Positions 1-8,680 of a stretch of 38,395 nucleotides of DNA are shown piece after piece. Below the pieces are notes generated by a model, which was given only the letters and a program-made list of their open reading frames with translations, made no database searches and was not told the DNA's origin. The DNA is from a virus: IMG/VR virus record IMGVR_UViG_3300021511_000224, positions 1 through 38,395 of that record. One strand, 5' to 3'. Position 1 is the stretch's first letter. Each line of letters opens with the position of its first letter. The translations under genes and the position numbers were made by a program.

Positions 1-644
1 CACTCATCCCCATTCTCCGATGCGCGCAGGAACTCATGGATGGCTTCGAGTTGCTCGGTCAGCGTGGCGTACGGGACCTTGGTCCCGTACTTCCAGTAGT
101 GGTAGCGCAGCGTCCTGCCGAGCCAGTCTGGCCGGGGAAGGCCGGCATTCTCTAACAGGATCGAACCGGTGGCGTCGTTGATCTCCAGGTCCAGCCTGTC
201 GCACGCCCGCCGCGTGTGTTGGTTGCTGGCGTTGAACGGCGGGATGAAGACACGCACTTCCTTTCGGGGGAAGAGCCGGGCCAACGCCTCCAGGGTCTTC
301 TCCAGTTCGGCCACCTGGACGTCGTAGCCCTCGTGGGCGTAGCAGATGTGGTGGCAGCCGTGGGCGGCGAGCTCGTCGTCGCGGCCATTGAGAAACTCGA
401 TGATCTCGGGATTACTCTCGATGTGGCGGTTGCAGTGCTCGATGATTCCCCGCTTGCCTTTGGCAAACAGCCGGTTCTGGCCGGTCGGATTGGCCACCGG
501 GCCCCAAATGGTGATCCCGTGCAACTGCCGGAACCCGTACCGGTCGAACAGGGCGCAGAACGCCTCGAACGACTCGACCTCGGTGTCGGCCGACACGTCG
601 TCGTTGCGGAAGACCGGATACACTCTCTCGGTCAGCCGGTTCAC
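1..644 (-). CDS. Polysaccharide deacetylase-like (NodB-fold) protein, C-terminus cut by window edge
   Basis: Open reading frame of about 214 codons that runs off the left edge. Near the N-terminus it has a 'FRNDDVS' motif, which resembles the Asp-Asp metal motif of NodB-type carbohydrate esterases. Later come 'AAHGCHHICYAH' (His pair) and 'FIPPFNASN', in the place where the family has its Pro-rich motif. A role in trimming or remodelling a surface glycan is inferred. The start is GTG at 644: it overlaps the stop of the upstream glycosyltransferase gene as GTGA and follows a GGGAG-type ribosome site, so the two genes look translationally coupled. The divergent motifs mean activity is uncertain. 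Confidence 0.65.
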   Translation of the reverse strand, partial: MNRLTERVYPVFRNDDVSADTEVESFEAFCALFDRYGFRQLHGITIWGPVANPTGQNRLFAKGKRGIIEHCNRHIESNPEIIEFLNGRDDELAAHGCHHICYAHEGYDVQVAELEKTLEALARLFPRKEVRVFIPPFNASNQHTRRACDRLDLEINDATGSILLENAGLPRPDWLGRTLRYHYWKYGTKVPYATLTEQLEAIHEFLRASENGDE

Positions 645-1489
645 CCCGCCTCTCCCTTCAGGTAAGGTTCGACCCACCGTGCGATCTGCGTTGATCCGAC
701 CGGGATCTGCCGGTCAACCAGGGCGGCCAGCAGCTTGTGTTCACGCCCCCGGTGGGCAGTCAGGAACCCGTCACCCAACGCCGTGGTGGGCACGCCCATC
801 ATCACCGCCTCCAGCAGGCAGGTGGAGTTGATGCCCACCACCCGGCCGGCGTTCTCGGCCATCTTCGGGAAGCTTCCGCCGCGAACGATCGGGGTGCGGG
901 TGCGGTACCGGCGTTGCGCCGCGACCGGGTGCGATTTGAACACCACGGTGTCGCGGGAGAACATGACCCGCTCCACGTGGTCGATGAATGCCTGCATGTT
1001 CCTGAAGGGCGAGTGCTCCTGGATGTTGGTGTCTTCCTCCAGTTGCAGCGGACACAGCACGTACTCGCCCGAACCGCTCCAGGACCGGCCACCCAGGTAC
1101 TCGGCGGCGAACTCGTCGAGACGGGCCAGGTGCGCTTGCGTGACCCACGTTAAGTCGTCGGTCATCAGTGAGGATTTGGCGTTGATGCCCAGGTGGTCGA
1201 GGTGGTACCACCTCTTCTGTGGGAACCAGCCCACCTCGACGATGGTGACGGGGACGCCGCGCTCTCGGGCCAGACGACGTAGCGGCTTATAGTGTTCGAG
1301 GTTGCCGTTCCATAAAAACACGTGGTCGACGCCGTCGAGCAGGCGGCGGAATCCTTCGGCGTCCCGCCTGCCCGGCCCGTTCTGCGAGGCCGGGACCACC
1401 GAGTGGCCCTGCTCGCGGAGATACCCGACCAGCCCCGTGAGCCAGTCGCGGATGTGGTCGCCATAGATATCGTAAATCAGGAGATTCAC
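641..1489 (-). CDS. Capsule-type (KpsC/KpsS-like) glycosyltransferase
   Basis: 282 residues, GTG start overlapping the upstream methyltransferase stop (GTGA) and preceded by AAGGAGAG. The middle and C-terminal half resemble capsular polysaccharide synthesis proteins of the KpsC/KpsS group: 'CPLQLEEDTNIQEHSPF', then 'FKSHP', then 'GINSTCLLEAVMMGVPTTAL', which is the usual nucleotide-sugar binding end of this GT-B-like fold. Known family members add Kdo-type sugars in capsule export systems. Here no capsule transporter is present, so the acceptor is unknown; the host envelope, a virion glycan and modified DNA are all possible. It sits between a deacetylase-like gene and a DNA methyltransferase. 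Confidence 0.65.
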   Translation of the reverse strand: MNLLIYDIYGDHIRDWLTGLVGYLREQGHSVVPASQNGPGRRDAEGFRRLLDGVDHVFLWNGNLEHYKPLRRLARERGVPVTIVEVGWFPQKRWYHLDHLGINAKSSLMTDDLTWVTQAHLARLDEFAAEYLGGRSWSGSGEYVLCPLQLEEDTNIQEHSPFRNMQAFIDHVERVMFSRDTVVFKSHPVAAQRRYRTRTPIVRGGSFPKMAENAGRVVGINSTCLLEAVMMGVPTTALGDGFLTAHRGREHKLLAALVDRQIPVGSTQIARWVEPYLKGEAG

Positions 1490-2574
1490 GCGGCACCCCT
1501 CTCCTTGGGAAGCCGGGTGGCGCCGGCTTCGTTCCGTGTCTTTCCCGTGGGCAACCTCCGCGGCGTGGACCTCAGCCGGAGACGCCTGAGTGTGACTCCC
1601 TTCCGGCTGCCGATGAACTCGTTGTCCGGAGGCGGGCAGTCGGACTCAAAACGAAAGGCCGAGCCGTCGACGTAGGTCCGGTCGGTCTCGAACGCGAGCC
1701 AGCGCCGCCTTGCGTGCTCGGACACCCAGCCGGTGACGTTGCTGCCCGCGAAGATATCCACCACGACGTCGTTCGCGTCCGTCAGCATGTTGATGAAGTA
1801 GAGGGGGATGTCCGCCGGAAAACGTGCCGGGTGGATGAGCGTCCCCGTCGCCCGGCAGCGGCGCTGGTAGTAGTCGTTAGAGCTGGTGTGCGATACGACC
1901 AGGAGATTGGACGGAATCGCCCCGCCGCGATCCTTATGGAACCCCGTCGATATGTCGTGTCCACTGGGGCGCTTCCTGGCTTTGCAGCCATTCTTCAGCA
2001 AGCCCCGCATAGCCTCGCTGTATTCGAGCGACACCCGCTGGTTGCTGGCCTTGGGGAACGGCGTCTTGGACAGCCACCAGATCGTGTTGACGGCGTCCTT
2101 TACCCGGATCTTGCGCACCGTGACCCACTCGGCGGGGGCGGGCAGCCGGCTGGGGCTGTACCAGAAGTAGTCCTGCGCCAGGTGGAACCGGCCGGGCCGG
2201 GTAAGTTCAATGAGCAGTTCGTATTGATACGTAGAGCGGACCGGGACACCGGGAAGCCAGCTTCCGCCGAGGTCGATGACGAAGCTGCCCGTGTCCTTGA
2301 GCACCCGCCGGACTTCGACGGCGAACTCCGCGAACCACGGGACGTAGCGCTCCGCGTCCCGGTTGCCGTAGGCTTTCTTCTTCACCAGGGCGAACGGTGG
2401 AGAGGTCAAGACCAGGTCGACGGAGTCCGCCGGCATGAGCCGAAGGTGCTGCAGGCTGTCGGCGCAGAACATAGCCCCGCGCCGCGTAGTGTAGGCGGGC
2501 GGGCAGGCAAAGCGTTTGGTCAGCCGAGTTAAACCGCGAACGCTCAACGTCAACCCCTCACCCTCGGATCGCAA
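1486..2574 (-). CDS. DNA methyltransferase (beta-type order, probable N4-cytosine)
   Basis: 362 residues from a TTG start at 2574. The catalytic motif 'TSPPF' is at about residues 57-61 and the AdoMet-binding motif 'FAGSNVTG' at about 275-282. This order (catalytic first, AdoMet second) is that of beta-class amino-methyltransferases, and SPPF/Y favours N4-cytosine over N6-adenine. No restriction endonuclease is next to it, so self-protection of element DNA against host restriction is the simplest role (inference). The ATG at residue 35 is an alternative start, but it would remove a stretch that family members usually keep before the first motif. The C-terminal 40 residues are basic and low in complexity. 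Confidence 0.85.
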   Translation of the reverse strand: MRSEGEGLTLSVRGLTRLTKRFACPPAYTTRRGAMFCADSLQHLRLMPADSVDLVLTSPPFALVKKKAYGNRDAERYVPWFAEFAVEVRRVLKDTGSFVIDLGGSWLPGVPVRSTYQYELLIELTRPGRFHLAQDYFWYSPSRLPAPAEWVTVRKIRVKDAVNTIWWLSKTPFPKASNQRVSLEYSEAMRGLLKNGCKARKRPSGHDISTGFHKDRGGAIPSNLLVVSHTSSNDYYQRRCRATGTLIHPARFPADIPLYFINMLTDANDVVVDIFAGSNVTGWVSEHARRRWLAFETDRTYVDGSAFRFESDCPPPDNEFIGSRKGVTLRRLRLRSTPRRLPTGKTRNEAGATRLPKERGAA

Positions 2575-2583
2575 GCCGAGGCA

Positions 2584-3369
2584 CTATCCCTCTCCCCACT
2601 CCTCCCCGTTGCGAACGATTTGTTTCGGATCTTTCGACTCGAAGGTGCGGGCGTTAGACGGCAACGTGCGGCCCCAGAACTTCGGTCGCGGATGCCAGAC
2701 GTGATAGGTCCAAACTCTTGGGTCGATTTGTATCTTCAGCCCCGCGGCCACGAGCCGGTGGAGCATGTCCCAGTCCTCGTATCCGTAGGCGTAGGCGTAG
2801 TCTTCGTCGTATCCTCGCATGGCCACCAGTTGGGCGGTCTCGATGGTCACCCCGGCGTGGAAACCTTCGGAGATGCCCCGCCGGGTGTGCCAGACTCGAA
2901 GAGGTTGAAGCTGATTGAGAGGCACCGTCCGGGGGTTGTTGAACACTTTCTGCACGTCGATGTCGCGCAGTTCGGTCATGCCACCGGTCCGGTAGACCAT
3001 ACCGGGCGGTAGCGCGAGCACGCTTTCGACGAAATGCTCCCCCTCAATGAAGATCTCCGGGTCGCGGGTGCAGAGCAGGCGGCTGCGGCATCGCCGGATG
3101 AAGTAATTGCGGATCATGCAGCCGTTGCGCTCGACCGCCGGGTTGCGCTCGAACGTAAACCAGGCCAGATTGAATCGCTCTGCCAAGTCGGAGAGGTCTT
3201 CGTGCAAGCCGTCGTTGACGACGACGGTGATCCAGCGGTCGGTCGGGACCGCAGTCGCGAAGCGCTCCAACGTTGCCACGAGGTAGTCCCTGCGGCCGAA
3301 GTTGGGCACGAAGATGACCAGATCGCGCTCGGTGACCGCCCAGTCGAAGTTGTGCTGAGTGATCGCCAC
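2584..3369 (-). CDS. GT-A fold glycosyltransferase (GT2/GT27-like)
   Basis: 261 residues. The N-terminus 'DLVIFVPNFGRRDYL' and 'VVVNDG' match the nucleotide-binding half of GT-A enzymes. 'FHAGVTIETAQLVAMRGYDE' followed by 'YGYEDWDMLHRL' is the galactosyltransferase-type C-terminal motif with the ED acid pair near the acceptor site. A clear DXD motif is not seen in the usual place ('RDPEIFIE' may serve). The GTG start at 3369 overlaps the last base of the DnaE stop (TAGTG), so it is probably translated by coupling. Substrate unknown; together with the other sugar genes it suggests glycan or DNA-base decoration. Confidence 0.75.
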   Translation of the reverse strand: MAITQHNFDWAVTERDLVIFVPNFGRRDYLVATLERFATAVPTDRWITVVVNDGLHEDLSDLAERFNLAWFTFERNPAVERNGCMIRNYFIRRCRSRLLCTRDPEIFIEGEHFVESVLALPPGMVYRTGGMTELRDIDVQKVFNNPRTVPLNQLQPLRVWHTRRGISEGFHAGVTIETAQLVAMRGYDEDYAYAYGYEDWDMLHRLVAAGLKIQIDPRVWTYHVWHPRPKFWGRTLPSNARTFESKDPKQIVRNGEEWGEG

Positions 3370-5714
3370 TATTCCCCCCCGTCCACACGTGCCACGTGTG
3401 TCTGGTCGAGCGCCGGGCCCTGGCCGTTTCCGTTGACCAGTCGTTCGGCGAACCAGAGCTTGTCCAGCACCGTCACGCCCAGGAAGTCGAACTTGACCGC
3501 GCCCATGGTCTCGGCGTCGCCCATCTCCAGACCGCAGACACGGGCCTTAGTCTTGGCGTCGTAGGCCAGGGGCACCAGATCGGCGATGGGCACGTCGGCG
3601 ATGACGATGCCGCCGGCGTGCCGGGACTGCGACTTCTTGGTGCCCTCGATCCGCATGGCCTGATCGAACAGCGGCTTGTACCACTGGTATGCCCGGCCGA
3701 CTTGGTCCACGTGCTCGACGGCCCAGCGCAGGATGCCGTAGTCCTGCTCGCCGGTTGCTTCGCGCATCTGGCGCAGGTCATCGACGATCATGGCCTCGTC
3801 CGGGATGTGCCGCGTGATCTCGTTGCACACGTCGAAGGGGTGCTCGGCAATGTTGTTGGGGTCCTTGCCCTCCTTGACCGCCTTGACCTTCATCAGGTGC
3901 CTGACGGTGTCCGGCTGGGCGCGGAAGACCTCTTTCAGGGCGGCTTTGCCCTGCAAGCGACCGAAGGTGATCATCTGGGCCACGTGGTCCTCACCCCACC
4001 GACGCTTGAGGTACTCAATGACCTCGCCGCGGAAGACGACGCCGACGTCCACGTCGATGTCCGGCAGACTCACGTGCCCCCCGACGGTCTCGAACAGCTT
4101 GTCGGCCTCAAGTTCGTCCGCCAGGCCCAGGGCATAGGCCAAGTGCGAGTTGTGCGGGTTCGGATGGTTCTGAAGCGGACCGTCCTTCGGTAGTTGATCC
4201 GAGAGATAACACCACATTCTCGGGTTGTGCTCATCGATCCACTTGGCTTCCTGCCGGAGCAACGAACAGTTGGGCATCCGCTTGAGTCGTTTGGCCCGCC
4301 GGCCGAGTCGGCGCCGCGCCGCGGACGGATCGCACTCGTGCAGGCTCTCGAAGTTCTCCCCGTACCAGGACATGAAGTCCCTGACCCCGGCGTTGAAGTG
4401 CGGCGGGATGTTCCTTGAGGCGTTGTAGAACCGCTCGAAGAGCAGGCCGTACTCGATCGGATCGACGTCGGTAATCCCCAGCACGTAGTTGACCAAGCTG
4501 CCCGCGCCGGAGCCCCGACCCTTGCCGCGTGGTCCGTTGCGGCTGTCCACGAAGTTGCAGGCGTCCCAGACGATGAGGAAGTAGTCGGCCAGCTTGGCCT
4601 CGGCGATGACGCGCAGCTCGCGCTCGATCCTCGCCCAGTAGACCTTCTTCTGTGTCGGCGTGAGGTGAGCGAGCTTGTCGGTCGCCCCGTCCCGACACAG
4701 CCGGGCGAGGTACTCGTCGGATGTGCATCCGGCCTGCTCGGTGGTCTCGTTCGAAAACTTCGGCAGGCACGGTTTACGACCGATCTCCGGCGACTGGACC
4801 ATGTCGGCGATTTCGAGGGTGGCTTCGATCTCAGCGTCGATATATTGGGCCCGCATCTCGTCGATGTCGTAAATGTGGAACGTGTCCAGGTGGAAGAACG
4901 CCATGGTGTCGGCCCCGCGCATCTTGAGCCGCTCCTGCGCCTCCGCCGTGGTGTGCATCTGGGAGTAGAGCAGCAGCCGTTGGTCCTCGGCGTCACCCTT
5001 ACAGGCGTAGTGGGCGTCGAGCGTGGCCACCGAGCGCAGGTTCATCCCCCTGGCCACGTCGCGCAGGCAATCAACCACCACCTGCTGAACGGCCATCCCC
5101 TCACATTGAAGCTCGACCCAGAAGTTCTCGGGGCCAAACACCCTTTGGTGCTGCTCGACAATCTCCGCGGCCCGGTCCTTCCAGTCGTCCCGCAGCAATG
5201 TGCGAACCCGCTTGGGATCTTCGCTGGCCGTGCTGATCCGGCAGGCCTCGTCCAGGTCCGTGAACAGGCTGCTGGACAGCCGGCCCGCCAGGCAGCCCGA
5301 CAGACAGATCAGGTTGCCGCCGGCAGTGAACTCGGCGAGCCTGGCCAGGTCGATCCGGGGCTTGCGGTGGAAGTAGTCGGGACGGTTCGTCTCGCTGACC
5401 AGCTTCATCAGGGCCTTGAACCCCGCCTCGTTCCTGGCCAGCACGGTCAGGTGGAATCGCTTGTTGTTGGCGGCGGTCTTGACGGTGGGATCATCGAGGC
5501 AGATGTATAATTCCGCGCCCGGGATCGGCTTGATGCCCGCCTTCCGGGCGGCCTTGGCGAAGGCCACGATTCCGAAGATGGAACCATGGTCGGTCAGGGC
5601 GATGGCCGGCGCGCCGATTTCCTGGGCGCGCTGGACGATGCGCTGCGGGCTGGGCAGTCCATCGAGTAGTGAATAGTGGCTGTGAACGTGCAGTGGAGCG
5701 TAAGTCCGGTTCAT
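3369..5714 (-). CDS. dnaE: DNA polymerase III alpha subunit (DnaE type), short form
   Basis: 781 residues with ATG at 5714. The N-terminal PHP domain starts 'LHVHSHYSLLDG' and continues through 'ALTDHGS' and 'PGAELYI'. The polymerase palm follows, with 'GRGSGAGSLVNY' at about 399-410, the Asp-rich motif 'PDIDVDV' at about 551-557 and the third catalytic Asp in 'KFDFLG' at about 742-747. Compared with bacterial DnaE (about 1160 residues) the protein stops soon after the third Asp, so fingers, beta-clamp binding and OB domains are absent. About 115 extra residues (roughly 435-548) separate the two palm motifs. The stop overlaps the next gene, so the end looks natural rather than broken. It is either a split polymerase whose second half lies elsewhere, or a reduced enzyme. 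Confidence 0.9.
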   Translation of the reverse strand: MNRTYAPLHVHSHYSLLDGLPSPQRIVQRAQEIGAPAIALTDHGSIFGIVAFAKAARKAGIKPIPGAELYICLDDPTVKTAANNKRFHLTVLARNEAGFKALMKLVSETNRPDYFHRKPRIDLARLAEFTAGGNLICLSGCLAGRLSSSLFTDLDEACRISTASEDPKRVRTLLRDDWKDRAAEIVEQHQRVFGPENFWVELQCEGMAVQQVVVDCLRDVARGMNLRSVATLDAHYACKGDAEDQRLLLYSQMHTTAEAQERLKMRGADTMAFFHLDTFHIYDIDEMRAQYIDAEIEATLEIADMVQSPEIGRKPCLPKFSNETTEQAGCTSDEYLARLCRDGATDKLAHLTPTQKKVYWARIERELRVIAEAKLADYFLIVWDACNFVDSRNGPRGKGRGSGAGSLVNYVLGITDVDPIEYGLLFERFYNASRNIPPHFNAGVRDFMSWYGENFESLHECDPSAARRRLGRRAKRLKRMPNCSLLRQEAKWIDEHNPRMWCYLSDQLPKDGPLQNHPNPHNSHLAYALGLADELEADKLFETVGGHVSLPDIDVDVGVVFRGEVIEYLKRRWGEDHVAQMITFGRLQGKAALKEVFRAQPDTVRHLMKVKAVKEGKDPNNIAEHPFDVCNEITRHIPDEAMIVDDLRQMREATGEQDYGILRWAVEHVDQVGRAYQWYKPLFDQAMRIEGTKKSQSRHAGGIVIADVPIADLVPLAYDAKTKARVCGLEMGDAETMGAVKFDFLGVTVLDKLWFAERLVNGNGQGPALDQTHVARVDGGE

Positions 5715-5715
5715 G

Positions 5716-5835
5716 CTATTCCGTGACGACAGTTCTCTGGTGGTCGAAAAACCAATCGAAGTGGTTGAGGTAGGCCGCCATCGGCGTGGCGACCCGAACG
5801 CAGTGGTCGGCGTTGGTGAGCGGGATGTCTGTCAT
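5716..5835 (-). CDS. Small hypothetical protein (39 aa)
   Basis: A 39-codon ORF fills the gap between the nuclease gene and dnaE. Its ATG lies four bases after the nuclease stop and its TAG lies one base before the dnaE ATG, as expected for a coupled small gene in a tightly packed operon. The product is rich in aromatic and His residues towards the end ('YLNHFDWFFDHQ') with no recognised domain. There is no clear ribosome site of its own, so translation would depend on coupling. It could also be a chance ORF. Confidence 0.45.
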   Translation of the reverse strand: MTDIPLTNADHCVRVATPMAAYLNHFDWFFDHQRTVVTE

Positions 5836-5839
5836 AGGG

Positions 5840-6760
5840 TTATACGGCACAGTTGGCTTTCTGTTTCTGTTTTTCCAAATTCATGCCCTGGTAACAGCAC
5901 TGCACGTGTTCATGTCCCATAGTGTTCAGATCGGACCAGACCCGGTCGCAGATGCCGGTGCGGCCGAAGGGGCAGATACGCCGGCAGCGCCAGGTGCGGC
6001 TGCGCGGGATCACCGTGTCGTGCCTGACCCGTTGGAACCAGCGCCAGACGGCGGCCGTGGTGGCGATGGCGTCCTCGAAGGTGAGTGGGACGGTCACCGG
6101 CCCACCGTCAGCCAGCCAGTGGAAGGTGACCATGACGGTCGGATGGGGCAGCAGGTGCAACGCCGCCAGGTGGTAGAGGCGAACCTGCACGTCCCGCCGC
6201 ATGGCATCGAAATCCTTGGGTTTACCTGTGGCGAAGTCGGCCCGCCGGCCGGTCTTCCAATCCACGATCTCGGCCATAGCCGGATTGATCTCGTGAACCA
6301 GGTCCATGTAGCCGTTGATGACGAACTGGCCGGTGGTGCCGTCCCGCCGGGTGACCCGCCACTCTTCGCCCGGCATCTCCAGCTCGAACCGCTCCTCGGC
6401 GCTGATGACCTTGAGTTTCGAGGGGTTGTAATGCGGATCGTTGAGGATCGTCTCGACGAACGTGCGCACCTTGCGGAAGTCGGCGGCCTCGCCGCGCGAG
6501 GTTTCCCGGCGCAGGGCGATCTGGGGGTTCTCGGCGGTGTGCTTATCCCAGGCCGCATCGAGCAGGTCCATGGGTTTGGGAACCGTCTCACCCGCTTTGT
6601 TCGCCAGGGCCAGCCTCTCGAAGACCTCATGGGCGATCTTCCCCATCACCGCCGCCTTGCCCGTGGTCGTTTCCATCTGAAGGTCGTACTTCTGAAAGTA
6701 TTGGAATGGGCACCAGCGGTAGGTGTTGATGCAGGATGCCGAAGCGTGATTAACGAACAT
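5840..6760 (-). CDS. PD-(D/E)XK nuclease, Cas4/RecB-like with probable Fe-S cluster
   Basis: 306 residues. Order of motifs: Cys17 in 'RWCPFQYFQKY', His44 in 'GKIAHEVFE', Asp153 in 'INGYMDLV', the D-x-K core 'EIVDWKTGR' at about 164-172, and Gln192 in 'QVRLYHLAAL'. C-terminal cysteines at about 259, 263 and 271, with Cys17, make the one-plus-three pattern of the 4Fe-4S cluster in Cas4 and AddB nucleases. A 5' to 3' or end-processing DNA exonuclease in phage replication and recombination is the likely role. Its ATG overlaps the stop of the dNMP kinase gene by 11 bases. A second relative is at 15295-16203. Confidence 0.85.
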   Translation of the reverse strand: MFVNHASASCINTYRWCPFQYFQKYDLQMETTTGKAAVMGKIAHEVFERLALANKAGETVPKPMDLLDAAWDKHTAENPQIALRRETSRGEAADFRKVRTFVETILNDPHYNPSKLKVISAEERFELEMPGEEWRVTRRDGTTGQFVINGYMDLVHEINPAMAEIVDWKTGRRADFATGKPKDFDAMRRDVQVRLYHLAALHLLPHPTVMVTFHWLADGGPVTVPLTFEDAIATTAAVWRWFQRVRHDTVIPRSRTWRCRRICPFGRTGICDRVWSDLNTMGHEHVQCCYQGMNLEKQKQKANCAV

Positions 6761-7532
6761 GCCACAGCCCTTCCAGCCACTCGGTCACCATGCCCTCCAT
6801 GGCCCGGTTCTGCTCGGCAATGGTCATGTGGCGGTTGTCCAGGACGTGGGTGAACTTCGTGTCAGGCAGGTCGTCAAGGGCGGTCTCCGAAGCGTGGGCA
6901 TCGACAGAACAGACGTTGCGCAGCAGGCGCAACGTCTTGCCGCCGTTGTCGTTGGCCACGGCGACCTCGTTGGGGAACCGCCCGTCGGTGATGATGGCCA
7001 GCGCCGGCCGGTCCCGCCCGATCCGGGCCATGGTGGCGGCGGCCCAGGCGTCGGAGAACATCTCGCGAACCACGTCGGTGCCGAAGTATTGCAGCACCTC
7101 GCGGGCGTTCATGCACCGCTTTCGGTCCAGCAGGTCCAGAACCATCGCACCGTTACGGTCCTGAAAGGTGGGCATCTCTTCCCACCTCAGTCGGGTTGGA
7201 CTGTTCTTGTCCTCCTCGCTGCCGTAACACTGCGCGTAGGTCAGGCCGAAGACGTCCATGCAGAACTGCTTCAAGGCATCGGCGAAGCTATAGAGCGCCA
7301 CCCCGGAGAACCGGTGCTCGCCCAACGCACCCTCGGCAACGTCCACCCAGGCCCCACCTTCGGTACGCAGGTATTTCAGGTGCCCGTCATCAGAGATGTC
7401 GAACTGCTGGACCTGACCGGTCTCCACTAGGAACCGTCCGAGGACGTAGTTTGCCGCCGTGTTCTTGCCGGACTGCTTCCTGCCGCACAAACAGACCACA
7501 ACCGTACTCAACGGTGTTCTCGGTACCGACAT
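6750..7532 (-). CDS. Deoxynucleoside monophosphate kinase (phage type)
   Basis: 260 residues. The P-loop is at the N-terminus ('CGRKQSGKNTAANYV'), followed by an insertion and a helical kinase-like region with 'VLQYFGTDVVRE' and 'ITDGRFPNEV', typical of large phage dNMP kinases such as T4 gp1 relatives. It would phosphorylate dNMPs to dNDPs in the cytoplasm, feeding DNA synthesis together with ThyX and the class II RNR. The start is ATG at 7532, preceded by AGGTGGGGA, 15 bases after the primase stop; reading can be extended upstream in frame but has no support there. Confidence 0.8.
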   Translation of the reverse strand: MSVPRTPLSTVVVCLCGRKQSGKNTAANYVLGRFLVETGQVQQFDISDDGHLKYLRTEGGAWVDVAEGALGEHRFSGVALYSFADALKQFCMDVFGLTYAQCYGSEEDKNSPTRLRWEEMPTFQDRNGAMVLDLLDRKRCMNAREVLQYFGTDVVREMFSDAWAAATMARIGRDRPALAIITDGRFPNEVAVANDNGGKTLRLLRNVCSVDAHASETALDDLPDTKFTHVLDNRHMTIAEQNRAMEGMVTEWLEGLWHVR

Positions 7533-7546
7533 GCTTCGTTCCCCAC

Positions 7547-8680
7547 CTATCGTGCCAATTGCCTGCTTCGAGACGCACCGTTGATGGTGGGAGCGAGGTG
7601 CCTGCGTATGTCGCGCGGGAGCATCTCGCCGATGTCGTGCTTGTGGGTCGGTGCCACAAAGAATAGTCGGAAGTAGTGTTGGAGTTGTTCTTCGAGGGTT
7701 ACCCTCGCTTTTTGCCCGGCCTCGTCGTTGTCCAGGGTGAACACCAGCGTTAGCGCCCCGGCCCGCTGGAGCATCTTCCGCTGCGCCGCCGACAGGCTCA
7801 CTCCGAACATGGCCACCGAGCTGCGGATGCCCGCTTCCTCGTAGGCCCAGACGTCGCCCGGCCCTTCGCAGACAATCGCGACGCCCGTTCTTGAGATGAA
7901 CGGCTTGGCGAACCAGACGTTGTACAGGCAGCGCTCCGCCCTGAACCCCTGGGAGTGACGCCACTTCCGATATAGACCGGCCTGTTTCTTGGGCGGACAG
8001 GCCACCTTGGCGGCGTGATAGAGGCCACACTGTTCGCACTTCTCGTGGACGGACCTCGCCGAGTAGCCGACCACGTACTGGCCGGTCTCATCCAGCACCG
8101 GGAAGAACGCCCGGTCTGAGAACGGCTTGTCGGGCCGGTCACAGTAGGAGACGTGGTAACGGGCCATGATGCGTGGGGACACGCCTCGGCCGGGGTAATA
8201 CACCGTATCCGGCGTGAGGTGGGGCAGCACCTCCGCCAGCGGGACCCCGACCCGGCCGGCTTTCTCGTTCTTCTTCTGCCGGTGCCGTCGCAGCACCCGC
8301 TCTATTTCCAGGTCCTGCACACTGTAGCTGCCTCCCTTGGCCTGCCCCAGGTTCAACGCCACCACAACAAAGTCAATGGCTTGCTGGAAGCTGCACGCCC
8401 GGCCGTTCTTGCGGGCCAGCACGCCGCGCACCAGGCCGAAGATGCTGCTCGACGGGCCGGTGACCGGGTCTCGCTGACACTGCCGGGTCATGCACCGCCA
8501 GTGCACGGTCCGCATCGCCCAGTACCAGGCCCGCGGGTTGTCGCCCTCGTGAATGGGACAGGGGCCGTGAATGTAATCGTGTCGTTCGTCGTACTCCACG
8601 CCGAGCGCGTCCAGCACCTCGGTGATTCGCTCCGTAGCGCGGTCCTGGATGAATAGAATCTCACGCTCGTCGTAGGCCAT
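7547..8680 (-). CDS. DNA primase, DnaG-like (CHC2 zinc finger plus Toprim)
   Basis: 377 residues. The N-terminal zinc site is CPIH at 41-44 with Cys63 and Cys68, as in CHC2 primases. A second Cys cluster ('CEQCGLYHAAKVAC') lies near residue 215. The Toprim domain follows: the acidic residue is in 'VCEGPGDVWAYEEAG' and the Asp pair in 'TLDNDEAG'. It makes RNA primers and presumably works with the DnaB helicase just upstream: the ATG overlaps the helicase stop as ATGA. The protein is shorter than cellular DnaG (about 600 residues) and lacks an obvious C-terminal helicase-interaction domain, which is common in phage primases. Confidence 0.88.
   Translation of the reverse strand: MAYDEREILFIQDRATERITEVLDALGVEYDERHDYIHGPCPIHEGDNPRAWYWAMRTVHWRCMTRQCQRDPVTGPSSSIFGLVRGVLARKNGRACSFQQAIDFVVVALNLGQAKGGSYSVQDLEIERVLRRHRQKKNEKAGRVGVPLAEVLPHLTPDTVYYPGRGVSPRIMARYHVSYCDRPDKPFSDRAFFPVLDETGQYVVGYSARSVHEKCEQCGLYHAAKVACPPKKQAGLYRKWRHSQGFRAERCLYNVWFAKPFISRTGVAIVCEGPGDVWAYEEAGIRSSVAMFGVSLSAAQRKMLQRAGALTLVFTLDNDEAGQKARVTLEEQLQHYFRLFFVAPTHKHDIGEMLPRDIRRHLAPTINGASRSRQLAR

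Noticed and set aside
3369-5714. Split-intein DnaE
   Set aside because: The C-terminus of the short DnaE has no intein N-terminal block, and the end is not at the known cyanobacterial split site.
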